A stretch of 64,000 nucleotides of DNA from DATAVK01 sp036267755 (GTDB lineage: Bacteria; Actinomycetota; Actinomycetes; JAFAQI01): contig DATAVK010000077.1 of assembly GCA_036267755.1 (NCBI GenBank), forward strand, positions 1-64,000, written 5' to 3'. Under the pieces are notes generated by a model. The model made no database searches. It was not told where the DNA came from and saw only the letters and a program-made list of their open reading frames with translations. The position numbers were made by a program, and so were the translations under genes. Shown here piece after piece: positions 16,391-24,280 of this stretch; position 1 is the stretch's first letter, and each line of letters starts with the position of its first letter.

Positions 16391-19300
16391 ATGAGGTCTT
16401 CGGTGCAGCGACTCGGTTCTCGGCGGCTCGGCGCCATCGTCGCCTGCGGGGTGATCGGCGGCTCGGCTTTGGTCGCGGCCGGCGGCGTCGCCTCCGCGGC
16501 GACCGGCTTGGCGCCGGGCGACCTCGTGGTCTACCGCGTCGGTGACGGGACGACAGCACTGTCAGGTACGGCGGCTCCTGTCTTCCTTGACGAGTACACC
16601 CCGGCAGGAACCCTGGTCACGTCGGTGCCGATGCCGACGGTGGCGAGCGGTGCCGGCCAACCGCTCGTTGCGAGCGGCTCGGCGAGCTCGGAGGGGCTGC
16701 TTTCGTTGTCCGGCGACGGCCGCTACCTGGTGGCGCCCGGGTACGACGCCGCCGTCGGTACGACGAAAATCGCGAGCAGCAGCTCGACCGCCGTACCCCG
16801 CACGGTCGCCCGGGTCGACGCCAGCGGCACGGTCGACACGTCGACGGCGCTGACCGATTTCGCGACTGGGAACAATCCCCGGTCGGCGACCAGCTCCGAC
16901 GGAACGTCGATCTGGGTGGGTGGCGCTGCTGGCGGACCGCGCTACACCACGCTCGGCGCCACGACATCGACGGAGCTGGACAGCGGGACCTTCAAGAACG
17001 TCCGGCAAGTCGCGGACTTCGACGGCCAGCTCTACGCCTCGGCCGACCCCACCAAAGCCGGGCTGACGATCGGCACCGTCGGCAGCGGGCTTCCGACCAC
17101 GACCGGCCAGACCGTCAGCAACCTGCCGTTCGCCCCGCCTCCCGGCGACCCCTACGGCTACTCGTTGCTCACGCTCGGCAACGGCACCGCTCCTGACACT
17201 TTGTACGAAGCTGACCTCACGGCAGGCGCGGTCGTGAAGTACGGCCTGGTCAGTGGTAGCTGGGTCGCCGAGGGTTCGGTCCAGGTATCGAGCCCAGAGG
17301 GCCTCACTGCGAACGACGACAACGGCACGGTCAGCATCTACGCGACCAGCAGCGGTGCGAACGGCACCAGCGGCACGGTGTACGCGATCTCCGACAGCAG
17401 CGGCGTCGGCGGGACCCTGACCGGCACCGCCACCCCGATCGCGACGCTGCCCGCCAACGAGGCGGCCCGCGGCATCGCGTTCGCGCCCGGCACGGTGATC
17501 GGCACCGGCGGCGGCATCAAGCCGCCGCCCGTCGTCCCGACCATCAGCACCCCACGCAGCGCGCTCCCGGCCGCGCTCGGCGACCCCACCAACCCGACAC
17601 TGCCCGTGACCGTCGGTGATCCGGACGTCGATGCCAGCCAGCTCACGGTCACGGTCACGTCGTCGGACGCCTCGATCGCTCCCGACGACGGCATCACGAT
17701 CTCCGGGTCGGGCGCCGACCGGACTCTCACGGTGACGCCAGCCGCCGTCGGCATCGCGACCATCACCCTCACCGTGACTGCACCGGATGAGTCGTCGGCC
17801 AGCGAGCAGATCCGGTACGGCGTGTCCGCGGACCTCACGGGTGATCTCGGGCCGCAGGGCTCCGGGCTGCGGTACTACTCCGGCGCGGGAAACGCCTCGG
17901 CCGCCGTCGACGTGGGTGGCGGATACGCGGTCGTCGCCGATGACGAGAACGACGTGCTGCGGCTCTACGACCTGAGCGAGTCCGGCCCGCCGGTGCAGAC
18001 CTTCGACTTCACCGGGCAGCTGCCGTTCGGGACCAGCGAGGTCGACGTCGAAGCCGCGGCCCGAGTCGGCAACGTCATCTACTGGGAGGGGTCGATGAGC
18101 ACCGGCTCGAGTGGCGACCTCGAACCCGCCAGGAGCACGGTCTTCGCGACCAGCGTGTCCGGCACGGGTGCCAACACGACGCTGACGTATCTCGGCAGCT
18201 ACACCGGCCTGCTCGGCGACCTGATCGCCTGGGACCAAAGCAATGGCAACGCCCTCGGGCTGGCCGCCTCGGCTGCCGCCGGAGTCGGTGGTCACGAAGC
18301 CGACGCGCTCAACGTCGAGGGTCTCGAGTTCGCGGCCGGCAGCAGCTCGACGGCGTACCTCGCCTTCCGGGCGCCGCTGGAGCCGACCACCAACCGTCAT
18401 CTCGCGATGCTCATCCCGGTGACCAACTTCGCCGACCTCGCGACGAACGGGAACCCGGGAACCACCCACGCCACGTTCGGATCGCCGATCTTCTTCGACC
18501 TCGGCGGCCTCGGTATCCGCGACATCCGCGAGAACGCAGACGGGCAGTACCTCATCGTCGCCGGCACCGCGGACGACTCCAACAGCGGATTCGTCCTCTA
18601 CACCTGGGACGGCAACCCGGCGCACGCGCCGCGACAGACGCAGACCGTCCTTCCGCAGCTCCCTTCGGCGGACAACCTGGGGGCATGGGAAACCATCGTC
18701 AGCACGCCCGATCCGCTCGTGTCGGGTGCGCCGGTCCAGCTGCTCCAGGACGACGGCGACGTCGACTGGTACGGCGACGGCCTGACCTCGAAGACCGGCA
18801 CCGTGACCGACCTGCAGAAGGACCTCGGCGTGGTGTTCGACTACGCAGCGCCGACGCCGCAGGCCACAGCGGTGACCGTCACATCGAGCGCCAACCCGAC
18901 CGCGCCCGGCAAGGCCGTGACCCTCACAGCCACGGTGTCCGGCCTCGCCGACGAGGCCACGCCGACTGGCTCGGTGACCTTCTCGATCACCGGCGCCGAC
19001 GGCTCCCACGTCAGCTGCTCCGGGTCCAACACCGTGACCCTCGGTGGCGGAGTAGCGACCTGCTCGCTCCCGGCCGGCGCGTTGCGGGCGAGCGGATCGG
19101 CCTACACGGTGACGGCGAGCTACGCCGGGACCGCCGACGACGCCGGCAGTGTCGGCACGCTCACCGAGACGGTCACCGGCGCGCCGACAGTGACCGCGGC
19201 GGCCGCCGTGACGTTGTTGCCGAAGGCCGGCCGGTCGGTCGCGGTGCTTGCGGCCGTCATCCCGACCAAGTCCGTCCCCGCGCTGCTCACCGGCTCGGTC

Positions 19301-19504
19301 ATCTTCACGGTGACCGACAGCAGCGGTCACGTCACCGGCACCGGATCGGCAGCGCTCACGCCCTTCCTGCCGGTCGCCAGCTTCACCATCCCCGGCGCTG
19401 CGCTGCCGGCCGCTGGCACGTACTCGGTGCAGGTCCGGTACTCCGGGGACGAGTTCTACTCGCCGAGCACGACCAGCTTCAGTCTGCGGATCAGTCGCGC
19501 CTAG
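16391..19504 (+). CDS. Large secreted protein with DUF3616-like propeller and Ig-like domains
   Basis: 1037 residues with a Sec signal peptide (cleavage near GVASAAT, about residue 37). The N-terminal half is a Ser/Thr/Gly-rich repeat-like beta region. From about 486 (GLRYYSGAGNASAAVDVGG) to 800 it resembles DUF3616 propeller proteins. Two bacterial Ig-like (Big_3_5) domains follow, from about 818 and 929 to the end. No catalytic motif or sorting signal is seen, so it is probably an extracellular or wall-associated scaffold. A TACGTT box lies 8 nt before the ATG. Its stop overlaps the stop of the converging gene by 4 nt. Confidence 0.8.
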   Translation: MRSSVQRLGSRRLGAIVACGVIGGSALVAAGGVASAATGLAPGDLVVYRVGDGTTALSGTAAPVFLDEYTPAGTLVTSVPMPTVASGAGQPLVASGSASSEGLLSLSGDGRYLVAPGYDAAVGTTKIASSSSTAVPRTVARVDASGTVDTSTALTDFATGNNPRSATSSDGTSIWVGGAAGGPRYTTLGATTSTELDSGTFKNVRQVADFDGQLYASADPTKAGLTIGTVGSGLPTTTGQTVSNLPFAPPPGDPYGYSLLTLGNGTAPDTLYEADLTAGAVVKYGLVSGSWVAEGSVQVSSPEGLTANDDNGTVSIYATSSGANGTSGTVYAISDSSGVGGTLTGTATPIATLPANEAARGIAFAPGTVIGTGGGIKPPPVVPTISTPRSALPAALGDPTNPTLPVTVGDPDVDASQLTVTVTSSDASIAPDDGITISGSGADRTLTVTPAAVGIATITLTVTAPDESSASEQIRYGVSADLTGDLGPQGSGLRYYSGAGNASAAVDVGGGYAVVADDENDVLRLYDLSESGPPVQTFDFTGQLPFGTSEVDVEAAARVGNVIYWEGSMSTGSSGDLEPARSTVFATSVSGTGANTTLTYLGSYTGLLGDLIAWDQSNGNALGLAASAAAGVGGHEADALNVEGLEFAAGSSSTAYLAFRAPLEPTTNRHLAMLIPVTNFADLATNGNPGTTHATFGSPIFFDLGGLGIRDIRENADGQYLIVAGTADDSNSGFVLYTWDGNPAHAPRQTQTVLPQLPSADNLGAWETIVSTPDPLVSGAPVQLLQDDGDVDWYGDGLTSKTGTVTDLQKDLGVVFDYAAPTPQATAVTVTSSANPTAPGKAVTLTATVSGLADEATPTGSVTFSITGADGSHVSCSGSNTVTLGGGVATCSLPAGALRASGSAYTVTASYAGTADDAGSVGTLTETVTGAPTVTAAAAVTLLPKAGRSVAVLAAVIPTKSVPALLTGSVIFTVTDSSGHVTGTGSAALTPFLPVASFTIPGAALPAAGTYSVQVRYSGDEFYSPSTTSFSLRISRA

Positions 19505-20184
19505 CGACTGTCACCGACACCGAGGCTGAAGGCGGTGTCCGACACCGGTACGGCGTCCTTGGCGGGGAACGTCCGGAACGCGTGGTCGGCGACGTGCACG
19601 GTGACCCCGAACCAGTACTTCTCGTTGCGGAAATGGTGCAGCCGATGCGCCCGGTAGACGTAGCGGTAGTAGCGGCTGCGGGGCCGGTACGTCGAGTGGA
19701 TGAGGAAGTGCGTCCACTCATACGTCAGGTACATCGCTGACGAGACGAGCATCGCCATGAACGCCAGCCTGACCGTCGGCGCGACGAGCAGGTAGAACGG
19801 CACCTGGGCAAGGCACGTCGCGATCAGGACCGGGCGCGGGACCAGGACCAGACCGAGGACCTTGGGGTCCCGGTGGTGTTGGCGATGCCGCCTGGCGCCC
19901 AGCGGGTCCACCGTGAGTCGCCCTATCGTGCGCGGCTTCCAGTGCAGCACGGTGACGTGGATGACCCACTCGGTGAAGGGTTGTAGGCCGAGGATCGCCG
20001 CGAGCACCACGGCGTCCCAACGTGACCAGCCGCCGAGCGCGATCCGTACGCCGGCGAAGACCAGCACGAGCGGCGCGAGCACGCGGGCGCTGAACGTCCT
20101 GCTGAAGATCGCCGCCGCCCGGCGCAGACCCAGGCCGGGCCCGGTGTAGTCCTCAGGCTGGGCCTCGCGACCACTCGGCCGCAT
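19501..20184 (-). CDS. Fatty acid hydroxylase/sterol desaturase superfamily membrane protein
   Basis: 227 residues with about four membrane segments and the histidine clusters of the di-iron family: HVTVLH, HRQHH, HFLIHS and HRLHHFRNEKYWFG. It would hydroxylate or desaturate a lipid, substrate unknown. ATG 20184 is used; GTG codons at 20199 and 20220 are possible earlier starts, and GTG 20199 sits 6 nt behind a CACACT box. It converges on the 16391 gene with stops sharing CTAG. Confidence 0.82.
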   Translation of the reverse strand: MRPSGREAQPEDYTGPGLGLRRAAAIFSRTFSARVLAPLVLVFAGVRIALGGWSRWDAVVLAAILGLQPFTEWVIHVTVLHWKPRTIGRLTVDPLGARRHRQHHRDPKVLGLVLVPRPVLIATCLAQVPFYLLVAPTVRLAFMAMLVSSAMYLTYEWTHFLIHSTYRPRSRYYRYVYRAHRLHHFRNEKYWFGVTVHVADHAFRTFPAKDAVPVSDTAFSLGVGDSR

Positions 20185-20291
20185 CTCGGTGACCGCCACC
20201 TGGTCAGTGTGACGCCGCACCGGTTCTCGCGCCAGACCGGTCTAGAGCGCCCGGATGCCCGCAAAGGCCGCGTCCCGGGGCCGCCCCGGGT

Positions 20292-20297
20292 TACCGT
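20292..20297 (+). promoter_or_regulatory. -10 box of the MauE-like cluster, leaderless
   Basis: TACCGT followed by exactly 6 nt and the GTG start at 20304. No Shine-Dalgarno sequence precedes the GTG. A -35 element is not recognisable. It would drive the whole six-gene unit to 24260. Confidence 0.5.
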
Positions 20298-20303
20298 GCC
20301 TAG

Positions 20304-20834
20304 GTGGATCCGCTCATGGCACCGACCCTGGCGGCCGCTCTCCTGCTCGTCCTGGCCGGTGCACCGAAGCTGGTGAATCCGCACGACACCCGCCGTGCGC
20401 TGCGCTCGGTCGGGTTCCCGGTTCCAGCGATCGCGGTGCGGGCGGGCGGCCTGGTCGAGGTGGGCATCGGCACGCTGGCGGTGCTGCACGGCGGTCGGGT
20501 CGCCGACGGGCTGGTTGCTGCGTCGTACCTCGGGTTCACCGGCTTCGTCATCGTGGCGCTGCGCAGCGGGGGAGTCATCGCGTCGTGCGGCTGCGTCGGC
20601 CGCCCCGACACCCCGCCGACTCTCGCTCACGTGCTGGTCACGGCCGCGTTCACGGTTTTGACAGGTGTCGCAGCGGCGGTCGGCTCCACCGGCGTGCTGA
20701 CATGGACCACGTCGTCCATGTCGACGGTCCACCAGGTGGCCGTCCTCGGGTTCGCCGTCCTGATCGCCTGGCTCGCGTGGCTCGCCCTGGCGGAGCTGCC
20801 GCGGCTGCGGGCCATCGAACGCTTCGTTGCCTAA
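20304..20834 (+). CDS. MauE/DoxX-like redox-associated membrane protein
   Basis: 176 residues, four to five membrane segments. It carries a conserved CGC motif (Cys95 and Cys97, ASCGCVGRPDTPP) as in MauE proteins, which with the thioredoxin-like MauD are needed to form the many disulfides of the methylamine dehydrogenase light chain in methylotrophs. A MauD-like gene follows, and a MauA-like Cys-rich protein ends the operon, so a disulfide-forming role is inferred. GTG 20304 is preferred for the -10 box 6 nt before it. Confidence 0.75.
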   Translation: MDPLMAPTLAAALLLVLAGAPKLVNPHDTRRALRSVGFPVPAIAVRAGGLVEVGIGTLAVLHGGRVADGLVAASYLGFTGFVIVALRSGGVIASCGCVGRPDTPPTLAHVLVTAAFTVLTGVAAAVGSTGVLTWTTSSMSTVHQVAVLGFAVLIAWLAWLALAELPRLRAIERFVA

Positions 20835-20847
20835 TAAGGGGTTCCAC

Positions 20848-21558
20848 GTGTTGGCACTGGTCATAGCGGAGGGGGTCGCGGTCGCCCTTCTTGGCCTGCT
20901 GGTCGCCGGGTTGCTGCGCAGCCACGCCGAGATCCTTCGCGCGCTGCACGACCTCGGCGCGGACCTCGATCCTGACGGCCGCGCACCCGTCATCCCGGCC
21001 ACTCGAGTCGCGTCGCTGCGGGCCGAGGACATCGCGCACGACATCGCGGGGCAGCGGTTGGACGGCAGTGCCGCGGCGGTCGGCGTGGTCGGCGCGCCCC
21101 ACGACTCGGTGCTGGCCTTCCTTTCCAGTGGCTGCGCGACGTGCCACCCGTTCTGGGACTCGTTGCGCGCCGGTGTCTCGCCGGTCGGTGATTCTCGCGT
21201 GGTCGTCGTCGTCCAGGACGAGGACAACCGCAGCCGGCTGCAGCAGCTCGCCGGAGCTGACCTCGACGTGGTCGCCTCGTCACGTGCGTGGGCTGACTAC
21301 GGCGTCCCGGGTTCCCCGCACATCGTCCAGGTGCACGGCCCGACCGGCCGGGTCGTCGGTGAGGGCACCGGCCAGACCTGGGAGCAGGTGATGGACTTGC
21401 TCAGTCACGGTGATGACGCCCGCCGCGGGTCGAGACAGGAACCCGGGACCGACGACCGGGACAACGCCACCCGGATCGACGCCGAGCTCGCTGCGGCGGG
21501 GATCGGGCCGGGCCATCCGAGCCTGCACGACGAGCGGCCGCCGCTGGAGACCGGGTGA
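20848..21558 (+). CDS. Membrane-anchored thioredoxin-like protein, MauD type
   Basis: 236 residues: one N-terminal membrane anchor (about 1-24), then an extracellular thioredoxin-like domain with a CATC redox motif (Cys96, Cys99 in SSGCATCHPFW) and the cis-Pro region GVPGSPHIVQV. The C-terminal 40 residues are polar and probably disordered. A TTG at 20827 would extend it, but AAGGGG (20836-20841) sits 6 nt before GTG 20848. The likely partner is the MauE-like protein upstream; the likely client is the 22-cysteine protein at 22695. The stop overlaps the next small gene by GTGA. Confidence 0.75.
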   Translation: MLALVIAEGVAVALLGLLVAGLLRSHAEILRALHDLGADLDPDGRAPVIPATRVASLRAEDIAHDIAGQRLDGSAAAVGVVGAPHDSVLAFLSSGCATCHPFWDSLRAGVSPVGDSRVVVVVQDEDNRSRLQQLAGADLDVVASSRAWADYGVPGSPHIVQVHGPTGRVVGEGTGQTWEQVMDLLSHGDDARRGSRQEPGTDDRDNATRIDAELAAAGIGPGHPSLHDERPPLETG

Positions 21559-21635
21559 GCGGAGCTGCCATCACGCTGGTGCTGGGCGTCGCGGCGGCTG
21601 TGGTGGCCGGGCTCCGCGCGACCTGGTCACCTTGA
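21555..21635 (+). CDS. 26-residue single-pass membrane peptide
   Basis: A small frame starting with GTG in a GTGA overlap with the upstream stop and ending at TGA 21633-21635. The peptide has a 14-residue apolar core (ITLVLGVAAAVVAG) flanked by SGA and LRATWSP, a textbook single membrane segment. It fills the only gap between coupled genes of the cluster, which argues that it is real. No homologue is recognised. It could be a small subunit holding the membrane proteins of the cluster together. Confidence 0.5.
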   Translation: MSGAAITLVLGVAAAVVAGLRATWSP

Positions 21636-21644
21636 GGTGAGTCG

Positions 21645-22238
21645 ATGCTGGCGAGCATCAGCCCGCTAGTTGAGCGGGCACCCGGAACCCGATGGTGGCG
21701 CCTGGCCGGTTCATACCTGGTCGGGTCGGTCGTCGGTGGCTCGGCCGTGGGCGCTGCCCTCGGCGCGGTGGGCGAGGCGGTGCGGCTCCGGCACTCGTGG
21801 GTCGCCCTCGCCGCGGTCACTGCGGCACTGGCCGTCCTTGCGGCACTTGCCGACCTGGCCGGTCGGGTGCCGAGTCGGCGGCGACAGGTGGACGAGACCT
21901 GGTTGTCGACGTACCGCGACTGGGTGATCGGGACCGGGTTCGGCGTCCAGCTCGGCGTGGGGGCGGTCACGATCGTCACCTCCGCGTCGACGTACCTGAC
22001 GTGGTGGTTCGAGGCGGCCTCGGGCTCCGCTGTCGCGGGAGCGGTGATCGGCGGCTGCTTCGGTCTGGCGCGCGGCCTGCCATTGCTCAGCATGGCCGGC
22101 GTCCGCGACGCGGGCGAGCTGCGTCGGCGCAATGCCGCGATCGTCACCGCTCTGCCCGTCGCTCGCCGGCTCGCCGTCGGTGCGCAGCTGTCGATCGCCG
22201 GCCTGGTCGGCGTCGCCGCCGTTGTGGCGGCTCGCTGA
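21645..22238 (+). CDS. Unrecognised membrane protein of the MauE/MauD-like cluster
   Basis: 197 residues with about five hydrophobic segments (about 23-45, 52-74, 95-115, 120-140 and 172-196) and basic loops such as RVPSRRRQ and ELRRRN. I do not recognise the family. It has one Cys (GGCFGLAR), so it is unlikely to be a disulfide relay itself. A GAGGTGAG site at 21634-21641 precedes ATG 21645. Its TGA overlaps the ATG of the next gene (TGATG). Confidence 0.7.
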   Translation: MLASISPLVERAPGTRWWRLAGSYLVGSVVGGSAVGAALGAVGEAVRLRHSWVALAAVTAALAVLAALADLAGRVPSRRRQVDETWLSTYRDWVIGTGFGVQLGVGAVTIVTSASTYLTWWFEAASGSAVAGAVIGGCFGLARGLPLLSMAGVRDAGELRRRNAAIVTALPVARRLAVGAQLSIAGLVGVAAVVAAR

Positions 22239-22684
22239 TGGCGCAGGTGCATGCCTACGGCCTCTCGCTCGAGGCCCCGACGGGGTGGGACGTTCACGTC
22301 TACCGGCGGCAGACCGACGACGGGAGTACGCCGTACCCGATCGTGCACGCCTCGAACTTCCCGTTGCCGCGACGCCGCGGCGACTTCGGGGTGGGCGCCG
22401 TCGAACGGATGTCGCGGGACCACGTGCTCGTGGTGCTCTTCGAGTACGAGCCCGCCGCGGCGCACACCCCGCTGTTTCGGGTGACCCGCCGGCCGCAGCC
22501 GCGGGCTCACGACTTCCACCCCCAGCAGCTGCAGCGCACCGTCCCCGGTCAGAGCGGGGCCCAGTGGTTCTTCACCGAGGGCAACCGCCCGTTCTGCCTT
22601 TACGTCGTCATGGGCGGTCACACCCGCCGCGCCCAGCTGCTGCCCCACGTCCACCGGCTGCTCGACAGCCTGATCGTGCACTAG
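22238..22684 (+). CDS. Unrecognised 148-residue protein of the MauE/MauD-like cluster
   Basis: A soluble protein with no signal peptide or membrane segment. It starts HAYGLSLEAPTGWDVHVYRR, which reads like a beta-strand domain, and has conserved-looking aromatic positions (AQWFFTEGNRPFCLYVVMGG). I do not recognise a family. ATG 22238 overlaps the upstream stop, and the frame is open much further upstream without meaning. Its place before the exported Cys-rich protein suggests a cytoplasmic helper or chaperone, which is speculation. Confidence 0.65.
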   Translation: MAQVHAYGLSLEAPTGWDVHVYRRQTDDGSTPYPIVHASNFPLPRRRGDFGVGAVERMSRDHVLVVLFEYEPAAAHTPLFRVTRRPQPRAHDFHPQQLQRTVPGQSGAQWFFTEGNRPFCLYVVMGGHTRRAQLLPHVHRLLDSLIVH

Positions 22685-22694
22685 GAGGACGAAC

Positions 22695-24260
22695 GTGGTC
22701 ACCGAACGCTTGGTCAACAAGGCGTCCGAGCTGCTGTCCCACCGGCTGGGACGGCGCGGCTTCCTGGTGCGCACCGCCGTCGTCGGCTCGGCCCTCGCGA
22801 CGTCCGGTCTGGACTACGTGCTCAAGCCGCAGAGCGCCTATGCGTCGGTGTGCGGGAGCGGCTCGTCCTGCTCATCCGGGTGGACGGCGATGTGCTGCAC
22901 CATCCACGAGGGCGTCAACCAGTGCCCGCCCGGGAGCTTCGCCGGCGGCTGGTGGAAGGCCGACGGCGCCAGCCTGTGTGGTGGCAAGGCCCGCTACTAC
23001 ATCGACTGCCAGGGTGAGTGCACCCACTGCGGCTGCGGCGGCGGAGCCTTCTGCGCCTCGCACTGCCTGAACTGCCGGAGTCACTGCGCCGACGGCTCCT
23101 GCGACAAACGGCACGTCTGCCACAACGTCTTCCGGTACGGCCAGTGCGACCGCAACCGGCACTGCTCGGGCCCTGTGCTGTGTCGCGCGATCTCGTGCAC
23201 GCCGCCGTGGAAGTGGGCCGACTGCAGTGATGCCAGCGCCACCGATAACGCGACCCGGACCCACTCCGCGTCCTGCCTGTCCGGCTGGACCCACATCGCT
23301 AAGCGATACACCGCCCTCGGATCGCAGGGATCGGTCCTCGGCGCCTCCGTCAACGGTGAGCACACCTCCGGGCACGCCAAGATCCAGCACTACGTCCATG
23401 GCCGGATGTACTGGTCGCAGGACACCGGTGCGCACTATCTCATCGGAAGGGTGGTCCACCGGTACGACGTGATCGGCCAGAACCATTCGCCGCTCGGCCT
23501 GCCGACCTCGGACGCCAAGCGACTCCCCGACCACGGTCTGGCGGCGCACTTCCAGCACGGCGCGATCTACGAGCGACCGAACGGCAATGCTCACGCGATA
23601 TGGGGGACGGTCTATACGAAGTGGCATCAACTCGGTGACCAGACCGGCCCACTCGGATATCCGACGAGCGACGTGGTCGACATCGTGTCCGGCGGGGTGC
23701 GGGCGACGTTCGTGCACGGCGGCATCTACAACGGCCCCGACACCGCTGCCCACGCAGTCTGGGGACCGCTCTACACGACGTACGTCGGGCTAGACCAACA
23801 GGCGGGCCTGCTCGGCTTCCCCCGCAGCGACGTGACGGTGAACGCTGATGGGGTTGGCAGCCACGTCCGCTTCGTCGACGGGATCGTCGAGCGGGACCCG
23901 GCCGGCGAGGTGCACTCGCTGTGGGACGCAGTGGGCACCGCGTACATCGCGCTGGGGGCCGACGCGTCGCCGTTGGGGTATCCCACAACGGACGTCGAGA
24001 CCGGCAGCGATTCGCCTGACGGGGAGACCTTCGCCAGGTTCGCGACTTTCGTCAACGGCACACCAACCCTCAGCGGTTCCATCACGCTGGCCCCGGAAGC
24101 CACGACAGCGTTCGGTGTGTGGGGCCCGATCTACACGCAATGGCAAAAAGACGGCGGCGCCACTGGCGCCCTGGGCTATCCGATTTCGAACGTGACGACC
24201 AACTCCGACGGCACCCAGACGTGCACGTTCCAGCACGGGACTCTCACGTACAACCCGTGA
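22695..24260 (+). CDS. Tat-exported Cys-rich (MauA-like) domain fused to LGFP repeats
   Basis: 521 residues in three parts. A Tat signal has GRRGFLVR (residues 19-26) and likely cleavage after SAYA (50). Residues 53-194 hold 22 cysteines; the block NQCPPGSFAGGWWKADG followed by CGGKARYYIDCQGEC recalls the methylamine dehydrogenase light chain (NCPPGT...SWVAS...YLIAYRDCCG), including a Trp at the place of the first cofactor tryptophan, and a second Trp pair lies in CTPPWKWADC. From about 205 to the end are six LGFP-type repeats (LGYPTSDV, LGFPRSDV), linked with wall attachment in corynebacteria. The GGAGG at 22684-22688 sets GTG 22695. Whether a tryptophan-derived cofactor forms is unknown: no mauG or mauB is in view. 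Confidence 0.78.
   Translation: MVTERLVNKASELLSHRLGRRGFLVRTAVVGSALATSGLDYVLKPQSAYASVCGSGSSCSSGWTAMCCTIHEGVNQCPPGSFAGGWWKADGASLCGGKARYYIDCQGECTHCGCGGGAFCASHCLNCRSHCADGSCDKRHVCHNVFRYGQCDRNRHCSGPVLCRAISCTPPWKWADCSDASATDNATRTHSASCLSGWTHIAKRYTALGSQGSVLGASVNGEHTSGHAKIQHYVHGRMYWSQDTGAHYLIGRVVHRYDVIGQNHSPLGLPTSDAKRLPDHGLAAHFQHGAIYERPNGNAHAIWGTVYTKWHQLGDQTGPLGYPTSDVVDIVSGGVRATFVHGGIYNGPDTAAHAVWGPLYTTYVGLDQQAGLLGFPRSDVTVNADGVGSHVRFVDGIVERDPAGEVHSLWDAVGTAYIALGADASPLGYPTTDVETGSDSPDGETFARFATFVNGTPTLSGSITLAPEATTAFGVWGPIYTQWQKDGGATGALGYPISNVTTNSDGTQTCTFQHGTLTYNP
23331..24230 (+). repeat. Six LGFP-type protein repeats
   Basis: The motif L-G-x-P-x-S/T-D or a variant recurs at about 23331, 23492, 23652, 23812, 23973 and 24171, a spacing near 160 bp (53 residues). 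The first copy (LGASVNGE) is the most diverged and the last (LGYPISNV) slightly so. Between motifs a pattern of F-x-H/N-G-x-I-Y and a WGPIYT-like strand repeats. Confidence 0.75.
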
Positions 24261-24261
24261 A

Positions 24262-24280
24262 CTGGACCGCCCGCGGTCAG
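24262..24280. terminator. Hairpin between converging genes
   Basis: GACCGC (24265-24270), 2-nt loop, GCGGTC (24273-24278), extended by CTG/CAG across one bulged base. It sits between the stops of the LGFP protein and the converging Gly/Tyr-repeat protein. Confidence 0.45.

Noticed and set aside
16562..19330. A 922-codon open frame on the minus strand
   Set aside because: It is antisense to the secreted protein at 16391, has the Arg/Gly/Asp-rich composition of a shadow frame in G+C-rich DNA, and no recognisable domain.
23331..24230. LGFP repeats as proof of a mycolic-acid-bearing organism
   Set aside because: LGFP repeats also occur in actinobacteria without mycolates, so no taxonomic conclusion is drawn.
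22695..24260. Calling the Cys-rich protein a true methylamine dehydrogenase subunit
   Set aside because: The heavy chain, MauG and electron acceptor genes are missing, and the LGFP fusion is foreign to that enzyme. Only a light-chain-like domain is claimed.
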